A DNA stretch of 64,000 nt, taken from assembly GCF_038051995.1 (NCBI RefSeq), contig NZ_CP150290.1, positions 58,501 to 122,500 on the forward strand, written 5' to 3'. A program made the position numbers and the translations under genes. Each line of letters opens with the position of its first letter. The first letter of the stretch is position 1. Origin of the DNA: Paenibacillus sp. FSL H8-0537 (GTDB lineage Bacteria; Bacillota; Bacilli; Paenibacillales; Paenibacillaceae). Shown here piece by piece: positions 8,110 through 16,600 of this stretch. Below the pieces are notes generated by a model. The model was not told the DNA's origin and did not search any database. It was given only the letters and a program-made list of their open reading frames with translations.

Positions 8110-9126
8110 ATGAGACAGTCGTGGAAGGTTTGGCTCTTGGGGTTGCTTGTCGTGTCGATGTTTGTTGTTGTGGGTTGTGGTAGTTCAGGTGGCAAAGCGG
8201 GAGAAGGAGGAGCGGGTGAGCCGATTACAATTGCCCTGAGTCCGTGGCCGGGTTGGTATATGTGGTATGTAGCTGAGGAAAAAGGTTTTTTTGAAAAGCA
8301 CGGAGTCAACGTAAAGCTGGAGTTTTTCCCGGTGTACAGCGACTCGCTGCAAGCTTTGGCAACGGGAAGGGTAGATGCAAACAGCCAGACGCTGAGCGAT
8401 ACGCTCGCTCCTTTTTCAAAGGGAATTCCGCTTAAAGCGGTTCTGGTCAACGATAACTCCTTCGGCGGCGATGCTATTGTCAGCAAACCGGAAATCCAGT
8501 CCATACAGGATTTGAAGGGGAAAACAGTTGCGACGGAGCTTGGTACTGTCGATCATTTGCTGCTGCTGACTGCCTTGGCGCAAAATGGCATGAAGGAAGA
8601 AGATGTGAACTACGTCAATATGACTGTAAATGATGCGGGCCCAGCTTTTATTTCCGGAAAGTCTGATGCTTCTGTTCTATGGGAGCCGTTCCAGACAATT
8701 GCGGTGAAGGAAGGAAAGGGCAAGGTGTTGTTCTCCTCTAAAGATACGCCGGGACTTATACCGGATTTGCTTGTGTTTCGTGAAGAGGTTGTGCAGAAGC
8801 GTTCCGCTGAAGTGCAGAAGGTTGTGGATGCCTGGTTCGATGCGCTTGCGTATTATGAGGCGAATCAGGAAGAGGTGCTGAAGCTGCTGGCGACCAAGGC
8901 GGAGACGACTCCGGAGGATCTCAAGTTGGGGTTTGATGGCATCAAGCTGTTCTCTCAAGCGGATAATCTTCACGCCTTCGAGAAGCGTGATGAATATACC
9001 TCGCTTGAATATACGGCGGGACAGACGGCGGGTTTCTTGCGCGGACTCGATATGGTCGGTGACATTGATGACGTGAGCGGACTGTTCGACGCGCAATTCG
9101 TCAAAAATACATCAGCAGGGAAGTGA
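8110..9126 (+). CDS. ABC transporter substrate-binding lipoprotein (nitrate/taurine type), probable guanidine importer
   Basis: 338-aa extracytoplasmic binding protein of the NrtA/SsuA/TauA superfamily. The ATG at 8110 follows AGGGGTGGG; longer in-frame starts upstream run into the repeat element and are rejected. Residues 1-22 form a lipoprotein signal ending in VVGC, so Cys23 would be lipidated. The mature part has the family pattern IALSPWPGWYMWYVAEEKGF and LKGKTVATELGTVDHLLL. It overlaps the permease gene by one base. The upstream guanidine-I riboswitch makes guanidine or a relative the likely ligand; this is inference from regulation, as the fold alone does not fix the ligand. Confidence 0.88.
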   Translation: MRQSWKVWLLGLLVVSMFVVVGCGSSGGKAGEGGAGEPITIALSPWPGWYMWYVAEEKGFFEKHGVNVKLEFFPVYSDSLQALATGRVDANSQTLSDTLAPFSKGIPLKAVLVNDNSFGGDAIVSKPEIQSIQDLKGKTVATELGTVDHLLLLTALAQNGMKEEDVNYVNMTVNDAGPAFISGKSDASVLWEPFQTIAVKEGKGKVLFSSKDTPGLIPDLLVFREEVVQKRSAEVQKVVDAWFDALAYYEANQEEVLKLLATKAETTPEDLKLGFDGIKLFSQADNLHAFEKRDEYTSLEYTAGQTAGFLRGLDMVGDIDDVSGLFDAQFVKNTSAGK

Positions 9127-9932
9127 TGACGATGGAGGCAGTTCGGCGGCGGAAGCCGCATCGGATACAGATTTTTAAAGATATTGGCTCCCGGGCGTTT
9201 ATGATTACGGCTAGCTGCTCTTTTCTGCTCCTTCTGCTGCTGTGGTCGCTGCTTAGCTATACGGAGGCTGTGAACCCTGTATTTTTGCCGAAGCCGCATG
9301 TCGTGCTTGCGACCTTTATAGAGCTGCTCGGCAGCTCTGATTATTGGAATCATATTGGCGTTAGCTTATTTCGCGTTATGTCAGGCTTCCTGTTGGCATG
9401 TGCGCTAGGCATTCCTATCGGAATATTGGCTGGAACGTTCAAATTCGGCGAAGCGCTAATAGAGCCTCCGATGGAATTTATCCGCTACATGCCAGCGGTT
9501 GCTTTTATTCCGCTTATTATGGTTTGGGCGGGGATTGGCGAGTGGGCCAAGGTATTGCTTATTTTTATCGGCTGTTTCTTCCAGCTCGTGCTGATGGTGG
9601 CTGACAATACGCGAAGGGTGTCGCAGGATTTGCTGCAAGCTTCCTTCACGCTTGGGGCGGGGCGCTGGAAGGCAATCGAGACGGTGCTCATACCGGCGAT
9701 CCAACCGCAATTAATGCATACGATGCGGCTTATTCTCGGCTGGGCGTGGACGTATCTAGTTGTGGCGGAGCTGGTTGCTGTCAACAGCGGGCTTGGATAT
9801 GCCATCATGAAGGCGCAGCGATTTTTGAATACGGAGGAGATTTTTGTAGGTATTTTCGTTATTGGGCTGCTGGGCTTGATCAGCGATCGCATTTTTGCCT
9901 TTTTGAACCGCAGATTGTTCCCTTGGGTATAG
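9126..9932 (+). CDS. ABC transporter permease (nitrate/taurine type), probable guanidine importer
   Basis: 268-aa inner-membrane permease of the SsuC/TauC type with about six hydrophobic segments. The cytoplasmic coupling loop carries the expected pattern ASFTLGAGRWKAIETVLIPA near residues 175-195. The ATG at 9126 shares its A with the stop codon of the binding-protein gene, indicating translational coupling; AGGGAAG lies just upstream. No ATPase follows. The matching ATPase is encoded separately at 19425. Role in guanidine uptake is inferred from the riboswitch ahead of the two-gene unit. Confidence 0.88.
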   Translation: MTMEAVRRRKPHRIQIFKDIGSRAFMITASCSFLLLLLLWSLLSYTEAVNPVFLPKPHVVLATFIELLGSSDYWNHIGVSLFRVMSGFLLACALGIPIGILAGTFKFGEALIEPPMEFIRYMPAVAFIPLIMVWAGIGEWAKVLLIFIGCFFQLVLMVADNTRRVSQDLLQASFTLGAGRWKAIETVLIPAIQPQLMHTMRLILGWAWTYLVVAELVAVNSGLGYAIMKAQRFLNTEEIFVGIFVIGLLGLISDRIFAFLNRRLFPWV

Positions 9933-10256
9933 GGTTTGATGACGGAGGTTCCGTTATTTTAGCTTTTGATCCTATTTCGGGACGTAAGCGGACAGGAGAT
10001 CCGCTATCTTCCTAATAACCTCTTCAAGATGGCTTTTGGCAGCGCATTAGCTGCTCCTGAGTCCGCTGCCTAGCCATAAGCCTTGATTCTGTTGAAATAG
10101 CGGCTGCTGTGTCCGCCAAGTATTTCTTTGTGCAGGGTGTGAACCCCTGAAACGAAGATTGCGATTCCTAGTTGAAAAAAAGAATATCAGTGCCTGCTGT
10201 ATACGAAGCTCGCAGTCCGAGAGGAAGAATTCCTTGAGGCCTGTGGGCTTTTTTTA
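9933..10256. other. Gene-free stretch with palindromes
   Basis: No credible gene is seen. The stretch holds a run of palindromes described separately (9940-10120) and, at its right end, a weak stem with GGGCTTTTTTT near 10245-10255 that may end the transporter transcript. The T run leads straight into repeat copy 2. Confidence 0.5.
9940..10120. repeat. Array of GC-rich palindromes
   Basis: At least four hairpin-forming units lie in series: GACGGA/TCCGTT (9941-9956), AGCGGA/TCCGCT (9987-10005), nested ATGGCT...AGCCAT around GGCAGCG...CGCTGCC (10029-10077), and a looser AGCGG/CCGCC near 10098-10115. The first and second share the GCGGA/TCCGC theme. They do not match the two-hairpin element found elsewhere in the window. 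Confidence 0.55.
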
Positions 10257-10354
10257 AAATATAGGAAAGTATATGATTTTCCCATCCTTTCTCTATATTT
10301 CAACGCGAAACGATAGCTTTGCCGCCAGAGGATGGTTTCAGCCATTTGCGCTTG
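10257..10354 (+). repeat. Two-hairpin dispersed element, copy 2
   Basis: Hairpin 1 (10257-10300) has arms AAATATAG and CTATATTT and belongs to the same subtype as the inverted copy at 25436-25531. Hairpin 2 runs from GCGAAACGATAGC to CCATTTGCGCTTG. It begins right after a run of seven T. Confidence 0.85.
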
Positions 10355-10355
10355 T

Positions 10356-10384
10356 TTGCATATAAATGTAAAAAGTGATATCAT
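10356..10384 (+). promoter_or_regulatory. Candidate promoter of the SPFH gene
   Basis: TTGCAT at 10356-10361 and TATCAT at 10379-10384 are 17 bases apart, directly after repeat copy 2 and about 40 bases before the SPFH start codon. Confidence 0.5.
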
Positions 10385-10422
10385 AAATATATCAAATTAA
10401 TACTAAAGGGGTGTTCTGACAG

Positions 10423-11295
10423 ATGAAAGAGTTCAAAGCTTGGCATGTAAATGGATTTTTGGCATTGCTGGTTGGCGTACTGTCGCTTGTTGGGGGAATC
10501 ATTCTGATTGTGTTTGGCGCATCGGGCGTACAGCCGGACTTCCTTTCGATTATTGCGGGTGGATTGCTGATACTTGTTTTTATTATCGCTTCGTCCTCGC
10601 TGACGATTGTGCAGCCGAATGAAGCGAAGGTCATTACCTTTTTTGGAAAATATATCGGTACGGTAAGAACAGCAGGGCTGTGGATGACGCTTCCGCTGAC
10701 GAACAAGCAGAAGGTATCGCTTAAAGTGCGCAACTTTAACAGCCATACGCTGAAGGTCAATGATGCCGACGGCAATCCGATTGAAATTGGGGCGGTTGTT
10801 GTGTTTAAAGTAACGGACACGTCCCGTGCGAGCTTCGATGTCGACAATTATGAGCGTTTCGTGGAAATTCAAAGCGAGACGGCTGTTCGCCACACGGCGG
10901 CACAGCACCCATATGATACGCATACGGATGAGAACGCGATGTCTCTGAGAGGCAATTCCGAGGAAGTGGCAGAAGAGCTGCTCAAGGAGCTGCAAAGCAG
11001 GCTTGCTGTTGCGGGAGTTGAAGTAATAGAGACGCGGCTGACGCATCTGGCTTACGCCCCGGAAATTGCTAGTGCAATGCTGCAAAGGCAGCAAGCAACA
11101 GCGATTGTGGCAGCTCGCCAGAAAATCGTTGAAGGCGCGGTTGGTATGGTGGATGCGGCATTGAAGCAATTGGAGGATAGTGGAATTGAGCTGGACGTGG
11201 AGCGGCGTGCGGCGATGGTCAACAATCTGATGGTGGCGATCGTATCGGATCGTTCTGCCACGCCGGTCATTAATACCGGGTCTTTGTACACGTAG
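10423..11295 (+). CDS. SPFH/Band 7 membrane protein
   Basis: 290-aa protein with two N-terminal membrane segments (about residues 10-32 and 40-60) followed by an SPFH (stomatin/prohibitin/flotillin/HflK) domain starting at TIVQPNEAKVITFFGKYIGT. A helical tail holds EVIETRLTHLAYAPEIASAM, which is typical of the family's oligomerisation region. The ATG has an AAAGGGGTG site. It is followed 13 bases later by a small Arc-like gene, a pairing seen for this SPFH subfamily. Such proteins organise membrane microdomains or regulate proteases; nothing specific is shown here. It sits between the two riboswitch units but has its own promoter and no riboswitch, so it need not belong to guanidine metabolism. 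Confidence 0.85.
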   Translation: MKEFKAWHVNGFLALLVGVLSLVGGIILIVFGASGVQPDFLSIIAGGLLILVFIIASSSLTIVQPNEAKVITFFGKYIGTVRTAGLWMTLPLTNKQKVSLKVRNFNSHTLKVNDADGNPIEIGAVVVFKVTDTSRASFDVDNYERFVEIQSETAVRHTAAQHPYDTHTDENAMSLRGNSEEVAEELLKELQSRLAVAGVEVIETRLTHLAYAPEIASAMLQRQQATAIVAARQKIVEGAVGMVDAALKQLEDSGIELDVERRAAMVNNLMVAIVSDRSATPVINTGSLYT

Positions 11296-11308
11296 GGAGC
11301 TGTCGATA

Positions 11309-11509
11309 ATGGGAAAAGAAAAGAAAGCTTTTCCGCTCCGACTGAATCCTGACATTCACCGCGCTCTGGAGCAGTGGGCTAATGAGGAATTTCGCAGCGT
11401 CAATGGTCATATTGAGTTTTTGCTGCGCGAAGCGCTTAGTCGTTCGGGCAGGCTGCCGAAGCCGCGGCCAGCCGAGCCTCTGGGAAATGCCGGTGAGCCT
11501 AAGGAATAG
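11309..11509 (+). CDS. Small Arc-like ribbon-helix-helix protein
   Basis: 66-aa protein. KKAFPLRLNPDIHRALEQWA near the N-terminus and the following SVNGHIEFLLREAL match the Arc/MetJ ribbon-helix-helix pattern (a basic, alternating beta strand followed by two helices). The last 18 residues are Pro-rich and probably disordered. It begins 13 bases after the SPFH stop with GGAGCTG upstream and so is probably cotranscribed. It could bind DNA or act as a small partner of the SPFH protein. No toxin gene is adjacent. Confidence 0.7.
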   Translation: MGKEKKAFPLRLNPDIHRALEQWANEEFRSVNGHIEFLLREALSRSGRLPKPRPAEPLGNAGEPKE

Positions 11510-11572
11510 AGAGAAGCAGATAAAGAGCCTGATTATAGGTAAGAAACAAAGCCAAACAGCAGCTGCCGTTCA

Positions 11573-11905
11573 ATGACGATGGAGCTGCTGTTGAGATTTG
11601 GCTACAATGAGGGCGGACAGGTTATTAGGCATGTTTTGTTTGCTGTTGATTTGGTGCAGATGAAGGTCGTTCCTTATGAGAGTGCGGAGATGGGCGAAGT
11701 GTATATGTACACGCCGACTTGGCCTATCGTCGACTACCAGTGGATTGATAATAATCAGTTTTGGGTGGCCTCGGCTGATTTGCAATCATCTGAAGCTGAA
11801 TTTGAAGCTGTTCAAAATTGGTTGGCTTCAAGTGATAGGAATATCAAGAAGGTAACCATTTTGTTGAACCAAGAGGAGTTGTTAGACGCTTACTCGATGC
11901 CTTAG
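11573..11905 (+). CDS. Hypothetical protein
   Basis: 110-aa acidic, soluble protein without signal peptide or membrane segment. I do not recognise the family. It contains ELLLRFGYNEGGQVIRHVLF at the N-terminus and several Tyr/Trp-rich stretches (TPTWPIVDYQWIDNNQFWVA). The ribosome binding site is weak, and a start at 11579 is equally possible. It follows the Arc-like gene by 63 bases and precedes the second guanidine promoter. Even codon use and absence of stops over 333 bases argue that it is real, but the function is unknown. Confidence 0.5.
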   Translation: MTMELLLRFGYNEGGQVIRHVLFAVDLVQMKVVPYESAEMGEVYMYTPTWPIVDYQWIDNNQFWVASADLQSSEAEFEAVQNWLASSDRNIKKVTILLNQEELLDAYSMP

Positions 11906-11950
11906 AGCAGGAATGCTAAGGTGTCTAAAATCGGTGTGTCCTTTATATTA

Positions 11951-11967
11951 TGTTATGTTATCTAACA
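11951..11967. promoter_or_regulatory. TnrA/GlnR-type box upstream of the -35
   Basis: TGTTATGTTATCTAACA fits TGTNAN7TNACA exactly and ends seven bases before the -35 hexamer. This position suits activation under nitrogen limitation. Confidence 0.7.
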
Positions 11968-11973
11968 TTATTG

Positions 11974-12003
11974 TTGACAAATGATATTCAATAGTCATAT
12001 AAT
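11974..12003 (+). promoter_or_regulatory. SigA-type promoter of the guanidine-degradation operon
   Basis: TTGACA at 11974-11979 and TATAAT at 11998-12003, spacing 18, the same layout as the promoters at 7681 and 19271. Confidence 0.75.
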
Positions 12004-12011
12004 CTATTTAA

Positions 12012-12028
12012 CGTTAGGTTATATGACA
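12012..12028. promoter_or_regulatory. Second TnrA/GlnR-type box, downstream of the -10
   Basis: CGTTAGGTTATATGACA matches the consensus except for its first base. It lies just after the -10 hexamer, a position suited to repression. Together with the box at 11951 it brackets the promoter. Confidence 0.55.
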
Positions 12029-12067
12029 AATGAATATAGGTTTCCGTTGCAAAATATACTGGAAACA

Positions 12068-12240
12068 AATCGCTGTCTAGGGTTCCGTTAGCTGCTGATG
12101 GGGTACGCCTCATCTGTTAATAGCTAAGTCTGGTCCGAGAGACGGCATGCAGTCGAATGCGAGTAATGCTGGCGCGAATCGCTGTATAACACGGAAGGAT
12201 AAAAGCCTGGGAGATCAAATCTCCCGGGCTTTTTTTATTT
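12068..12240 (+). promoter_or_regulatory. Guanidine-I (ykkC) riboswitch with terminator, copy 2
   Basis: Contains CTAGGGTTCCG (12077), CTGGTCCGAGAG (12130), ACACGG (12189) and GGATAAAAGCCTGGGAGA (12197). The last block doubles as the terminator arm (AAAGCCTGGGAGAT with ATCTCCCGGGCTTT, T run to 12236). The peripheral helices differ from copy 1 while the core is kept, so the two are diverged functional copies. It precedes the DUF1989 pair, the carboxylase and the allophanate hydrolase. Confidence 0.95.
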
Positions 12241-12268
12241 ATATTTACACGGGGAGGCGAAAGAGGGA

Positions 12269-12997
12269 ATGAGTGAAGAATGGAGCAAAACGATTGAAGC
12301 CGGAGGCAAGTGGTCGGGTGTTATTGGACGGGGGAAGCTTGTTCGTTTAACCGCCCTTGAAGGTGGGGCGAATGTGTCTGCCATGCTGTTCAGCGCTCAA
12401 GATTTGAATGAACGCTACAATATGCCAGATACACTCAAGGCGCAGCATACCTCACATCTAACGAAAGGGAATGTGCTGATGAGCGACAATGGACGTGCGA
12501 TGGTCAGTATTGTAGAGGATGGACTTGGCTGGCATGACCCGCTTGGCGGCTATACAAGCCGCGAGCTGACGGATGAGCGCTATGGCGCGACGACTTATCA
12601 GGCACTTCGAAATGGCTGGCTGCGAAGCGGGCAGGAAAATTTGGCGGTTGAGCTGGTGCGAAGCGGCATGGGTGTCAGGGATTTGATGCCGGTCATCAAC
12701 TGGTTTTCTAAAATCAGCTGCGATGAGCAGGGTGATATGCATTATGCCGAAAATCATTGCCTGGCAGGTGCTAGTGTGACGCTTCGAACAGAAATGGATG
12801 TGCTGCTGGTGCTGTCGAATACGCCTAATCCGCTTGATGCTAGAACGATTTATCCTTCGGTTCCGGTGGGGGTAGAAGTGTTCGCGGCTGAGACAGTAGA
12901 TCGAGAACATGACTATTGTGTAAATTATCGTGCGGAAAACCGCCGTGCGTTCGAAAATACGTGGGAATACAACCTTTTATGGGGAGGCGGATGGTGA
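12269..12997 (+). CDS. cgdA: Carboxyguanidine deiminase subunit, DUF1989 family (first of pair)
   Basis: 242-aa DUF1989 protein, formerly labelled urea amidolyase-associated protein 1. In this family, paired DUF1989 proteins have been shown to form a carboxyguanidine deiminase that makes allophanate and ammonia from carboxyguanidine. Visible family features are the GLGWHDPLGG motif near residue 90 and INWFSKISCDEQGDMHY near 150. The Cys of the partner's HDTIGGSC motif is replaced here (HDPLGGYTS), so this subunit may not carry the full active site. The ATG at 12269 is 29 bases after the riboswitch terminator, with GGGGAGG at 12251. Assignment as the A rather than the B subunit is a guess from size and gene order. 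Confidence 0.85.
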   Translation: MSEEWSKTIEAGGKWSGVIGRGKLVRLTALEGGANVSAMLFSAQDLNERYNMPDTLKAQHTSHLTKGNVLMSDNGRAMVSIVEDGLGWHDPLGGYTSRELTDERYGATTYQALRNGWLRSGQENLAVELVRSGMGVRDLMPVINWFSKISCDEQGDMHYAENHCLAGASVTLRTEMDVLLVLSNTPNPLDARTIYPSVPVGVEVFAAETVDREHDYCVNYRAENRRAFENTWEYNLLWGGGW

Positions 12998-13647
12998 TGG
13001 CAGCATTTAACTTGGTAGAAAGCTCGCGTAAGGCGGCGGAAGCTGTGTACAGTAAAACCATTTTGGCCGGCGATGGCTGGATGCATGATTTGCTGCCTGG
13101 ACAAGTGCTCAGAATTGTCGATCTCGAAGGTAATCAGGCGGCGGATACACTATTTTACGATGCGGATCAGCCGGAAGATCATTATAGCGCCATAGCAACG
13201 ATTGCAGGGCAAGCCAATGTGTATTTAACGGCAGGCTCGGTGCTGCGGGCAGAGTCGGGCAAGCCGCTCGTAACGATCGTTGCCGATACATGCGGACGCC
13301 ATGATACGATTGGCGGCTCCTGCTCTGCACAGAGCAACACGGTGAGATATGCCCATGAAAAACTGCATATGCACAACTGCCGCGATACGTTCATGCTCCA
13401 GCTGGCGAAACGGGAGGCTGGCTATACAAAGCGCGATTTGGCGCCTAATGTGAACTTTTTCATGAATGTGCCAGTAACAGCCGAGGGCGGCTTGCAGTTT
13501 GCGGACGGCGTATCCGCGCCTGGCTACTACGTAGAAATGCAATCGCATGGCAGGGTGACAGTGCTCATCAGCAACTGTCCGCAGTTGAACAATCCTTGCA
13601 ATGCCTATAACCCAACATCTGTGCAGGCACTAATCTGGAACGAATAA
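12997..13647 (+). CDS. cgdB: Carboxyguanidine deiminase subunit, DUF1989 family (second of pair)
   Basis: 216-aa DUF1989 protein, partner of the preceding gene. It keeps a Cys/His-rich core, ADTCGRHDTIGGSCSAQSN near residues 90-110 and HMHNCRDTF near 125, which are candidate metal or catalytic residues. The ATG at 12997 shares its A with the preceding TGA and has GGGGAGG nine bases upstream, so it is preferred to ATG 12991, which is too close to that site. With the first subunit it would deiminate carboxyguanidine to allophanate. The coupled start argues for equimolar synthesis of the two subunits. Confidence 0.86.
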   Translation: MAAFNLVESSRKAAEAVYSKTILAGDGWMHDLLPGQVLRIVDLEGNQAADTLFYDADQPEDHYSAIATIAGQANVYLTAGSVLRAESGKPLVTIVADTCGRHDTIGGSCSAQSNTVRYAHEKLHMHNCRDTFMLQLAKREAGYTKRDLAPNVNFFMNVPVTAEGGLQFADGVSAPGYYVEMQSHGRVTVLISNCPQLNNPCNAYNPTSVQALIWNE

Positions 13648-13670
13648 ATGAATGCGAAGGAGAGGTTGCT

Positions 13671-16600
13671 ATGTTTGCAAAGGTACTGATCGCAAATCGC
13701 GGCGCAATTGCCGTGAGAATCGAGCGCACGCTGCGCAAGCTAGGTGTTCAATCTGTCGCTGTCTATACGCAGGCGGATCAAGACAGCAGGCATGTCGATG
13801 ACGCCGATGAGGCGGTGTGGATCGGGGATGGGCCTGCCAAAGAAAGCTACTTGAATGCGGAGCTCATTCTTCAGACGGCGATAGCGTCAGGTGCGGAGGC
13901 GATTCATCCGGGCTATGGATTTTTGAGCGAAAATGCAGACTTTGCCCGTGCCTGTGCCGAACGCGGTATCGTATTCATCGGCCCGACCCCGGAGCAAATG
14001 GAGCAGTTTGGGCTTAAGCATTCCGCCAGAGAGCTGGCGCAGAAGGCTGGCGTGCCAATGCTGCCGGGAACCGACCTGATTGACAGTGTGGAGGAAGCAG
14101 TACTGCATGCACAGCAAATCGGATATCCGGTTATTCTGAAAAGCACGGCAGGCGGCGGCGGTATCGGCATGCGGGTGTGTGACGATGAGCAGGCGCTGCT
14201 TGCTGCCTATGAGGGTGTTCGTCATCTGGCGGAGACGAATTTCAAGAACGGCGGGATGTTTTTGGAAAAATACATCGCCAAGGCACGTCATGTCGAGGTG
14301 CAAATTTTCGGTAACAGCTACGGTGAGATTGTTGCACTTGGTGAACGGGATTGCTCCGTGCAGCGGCGCAATCAGAAGGTGTTGGAGGAAAGTCCGGCTC
14401 CCCATTTGCCCGCTGCCGTTCGCGCGGCCATGATGGAATCGGCAACGAGGCTTGCAGCCGAGGTGGGCTACCGCAGTGCGGGGACGGTGGAATATTTATA
14501 TGACCCCGAAACGGCTGCGTTTTATTTTCTCGAAGTGAACACACGGCTTCAGGTGGAGCATGGCGTGACGGAAGAGGTGCTTGGGCTCGATCTGGTGGAA
14601 TGGATGGTGCGGGAAGCGGCGGGTGAGCTGCGCGAGCTGCAATCATTAGTGGGGGAGCCGCAGGGACATAGCATTCAGGCTCGCATCTATGCGGAGGATT
14701 GCTTGCAGGGCTTCCGTCCAAGTGCGGGGCAGCTGGATCAAGCGAGATTTTCAGAGCAGGCGCGCAATGAAACATGGGTGAGGGACGGCATGACCATTAC
14801 GACGCTGTATGACCCGATGCTGGCAAAAATCATCGTGCATGGTGCGGATCGCGAGGATGCTCTGCGGAAGCTGGGTGGGGCGCTGGCGCAGACGCGGATG
14901 TACGGCCTGACGACGAATTTACAGTACGTGCAAGCGCTGCTTGCGGATGCAGCTTGCAAGGAGGGGCTTGTTTATACGCGGATGCTGGAGGATTTTGCGC
15001 CAGTTGAGCAAGCCATCGAGGTGCTGGACGGCGGCGTGCAGACGACGGTGCAGGATTGGCCCGGAAGAGTTGGACATTGGGATGTTGGTGTGCCGCCATG
15101 CGGACCGATGGACCCTTACTCGTTCCGCCTAGGCAACAAGCTGCTCGGCAATTCGGATCAGGCGGCGGGCCTTGAGCTGACGCTGCGTGGCGGTTCTTAT
15201 CGCTTCCGCGATGCGATGCGATTTTGCCTGACGGGTGCTGATATGCAGGCGAAGCTGGATGGCGAGCTTGTACCGCTGTATGCGCCTTTACTGGCGAAGG
15301 CGGGGCAGGTGCTCAGCTTCGGCGAGGCAGCCGCTGGGCTGCGGACGTATTTGCAGATTGCAGGCGGGCTGGATATGCCGCTCATTCTGGGCAGTGCCGC
15401 AACGTTTACGCTGGGCGGCTTTGGCGGTCATGGCGGCCGGGCGCTGCGAGCTGGTGATGTGCTGAGAGTTCACGGTGCTGGCAGCACGCTATCTCATGAA
15501 ATAGCGGTCTCTGAACGACTGCCGAAACAGCAATCTGAACAGCAATCTGAGCAGCTTTCTGAACAACGTTCGGAGCTGCCGCGAGACGGTTTATCCGTAC
15601 CGTTGGCAGAGGGGCTTCCTCCTGCTTACCGTCCGGCTATTGGGAGACAATGGACGATTGGTGTCATACCGGGACCGCATTGTACAGAGGAATTTTTGCG
15701 GCCGGAGTATTTAAAGCAATTAACCGATACGCAGTGGGAGGTTCACTTTAACAGCTCCCGTACAGGAGTGCGTTTAATTGGTCCTGCGCCGCTTTGGACT
15801 AGAGAGGATGGCGGAGAAGCGGGGCTGCATCCTTCGAATATTCACGACAATGCCTATGCTGTGGGAACGCTTGATTTGACGGGCGATATGCCGATTCTGC
15901 TGGGGCCCGATGGCCCGAGCCTGGGTGGTTTCGTATGCCCGGTCACGACGGCTTCCGCTGAGTTTTGGAAGCTGGGGCAGCTGCATCCCGGCGACAAGGT
16001 TTATTTTCAGCTATTGACGCTTGAAGAGGCTGATGCGCTGCGCGATGCGCAGGAAGCTAATTTGCGGGCGCTGGGTGAAGGAGACACGGCGTTTCTGCAA
16101 GAGCTGACGCTTCCTGAGCCTAGGAAGCAGTTGCTTTCTCCATCCTATCCGCTGCTCGTTAGCGAGGAGGCGGGGCGGCGGTTTCCTATCTCCATTCGGT
16201 GCAGCGGGGATGAAAATTTGCTCGTGGAATATGGCGAGCTGAAGCTGGACATTTTGCTCCGTTTTCAGGTGCATGTGCTGATGGAGGCGATTCGGGCGGA
16301 TGCTTCGCTTCCTGTACTCGATCTGACGCCGGGCATTCGCTCGCTGCAGGTGCATATCGATCGCACTCGCATCACGGCCTACGATGCTTGCCGCCGCTTG
16401 CTGGAGCTGGATAGCGCGCTGCCGCCGCTTGAAACCATTGAAGTTCCGTCGCGAATTGTCCGGCTCCCGCTTTCGTGGGATGATCCGTCCACGCAGCTGG
16501 CGATAGACCGCTATCAGCAAACGGTGCGTCCGGATGCTCCTTGGTGCCCAAGCAATATAGAGTTCATTCGGCGCATCAATGGTTTGGATGGTAGGCAGGA

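Noticed and set aside
10381..11355. 324-codon minus-strand frame over the SPFH gene
   Set aside because: Antisense shadow; no family features and no start signals, while the plus-strand SPFH and Arc-like genes have both.
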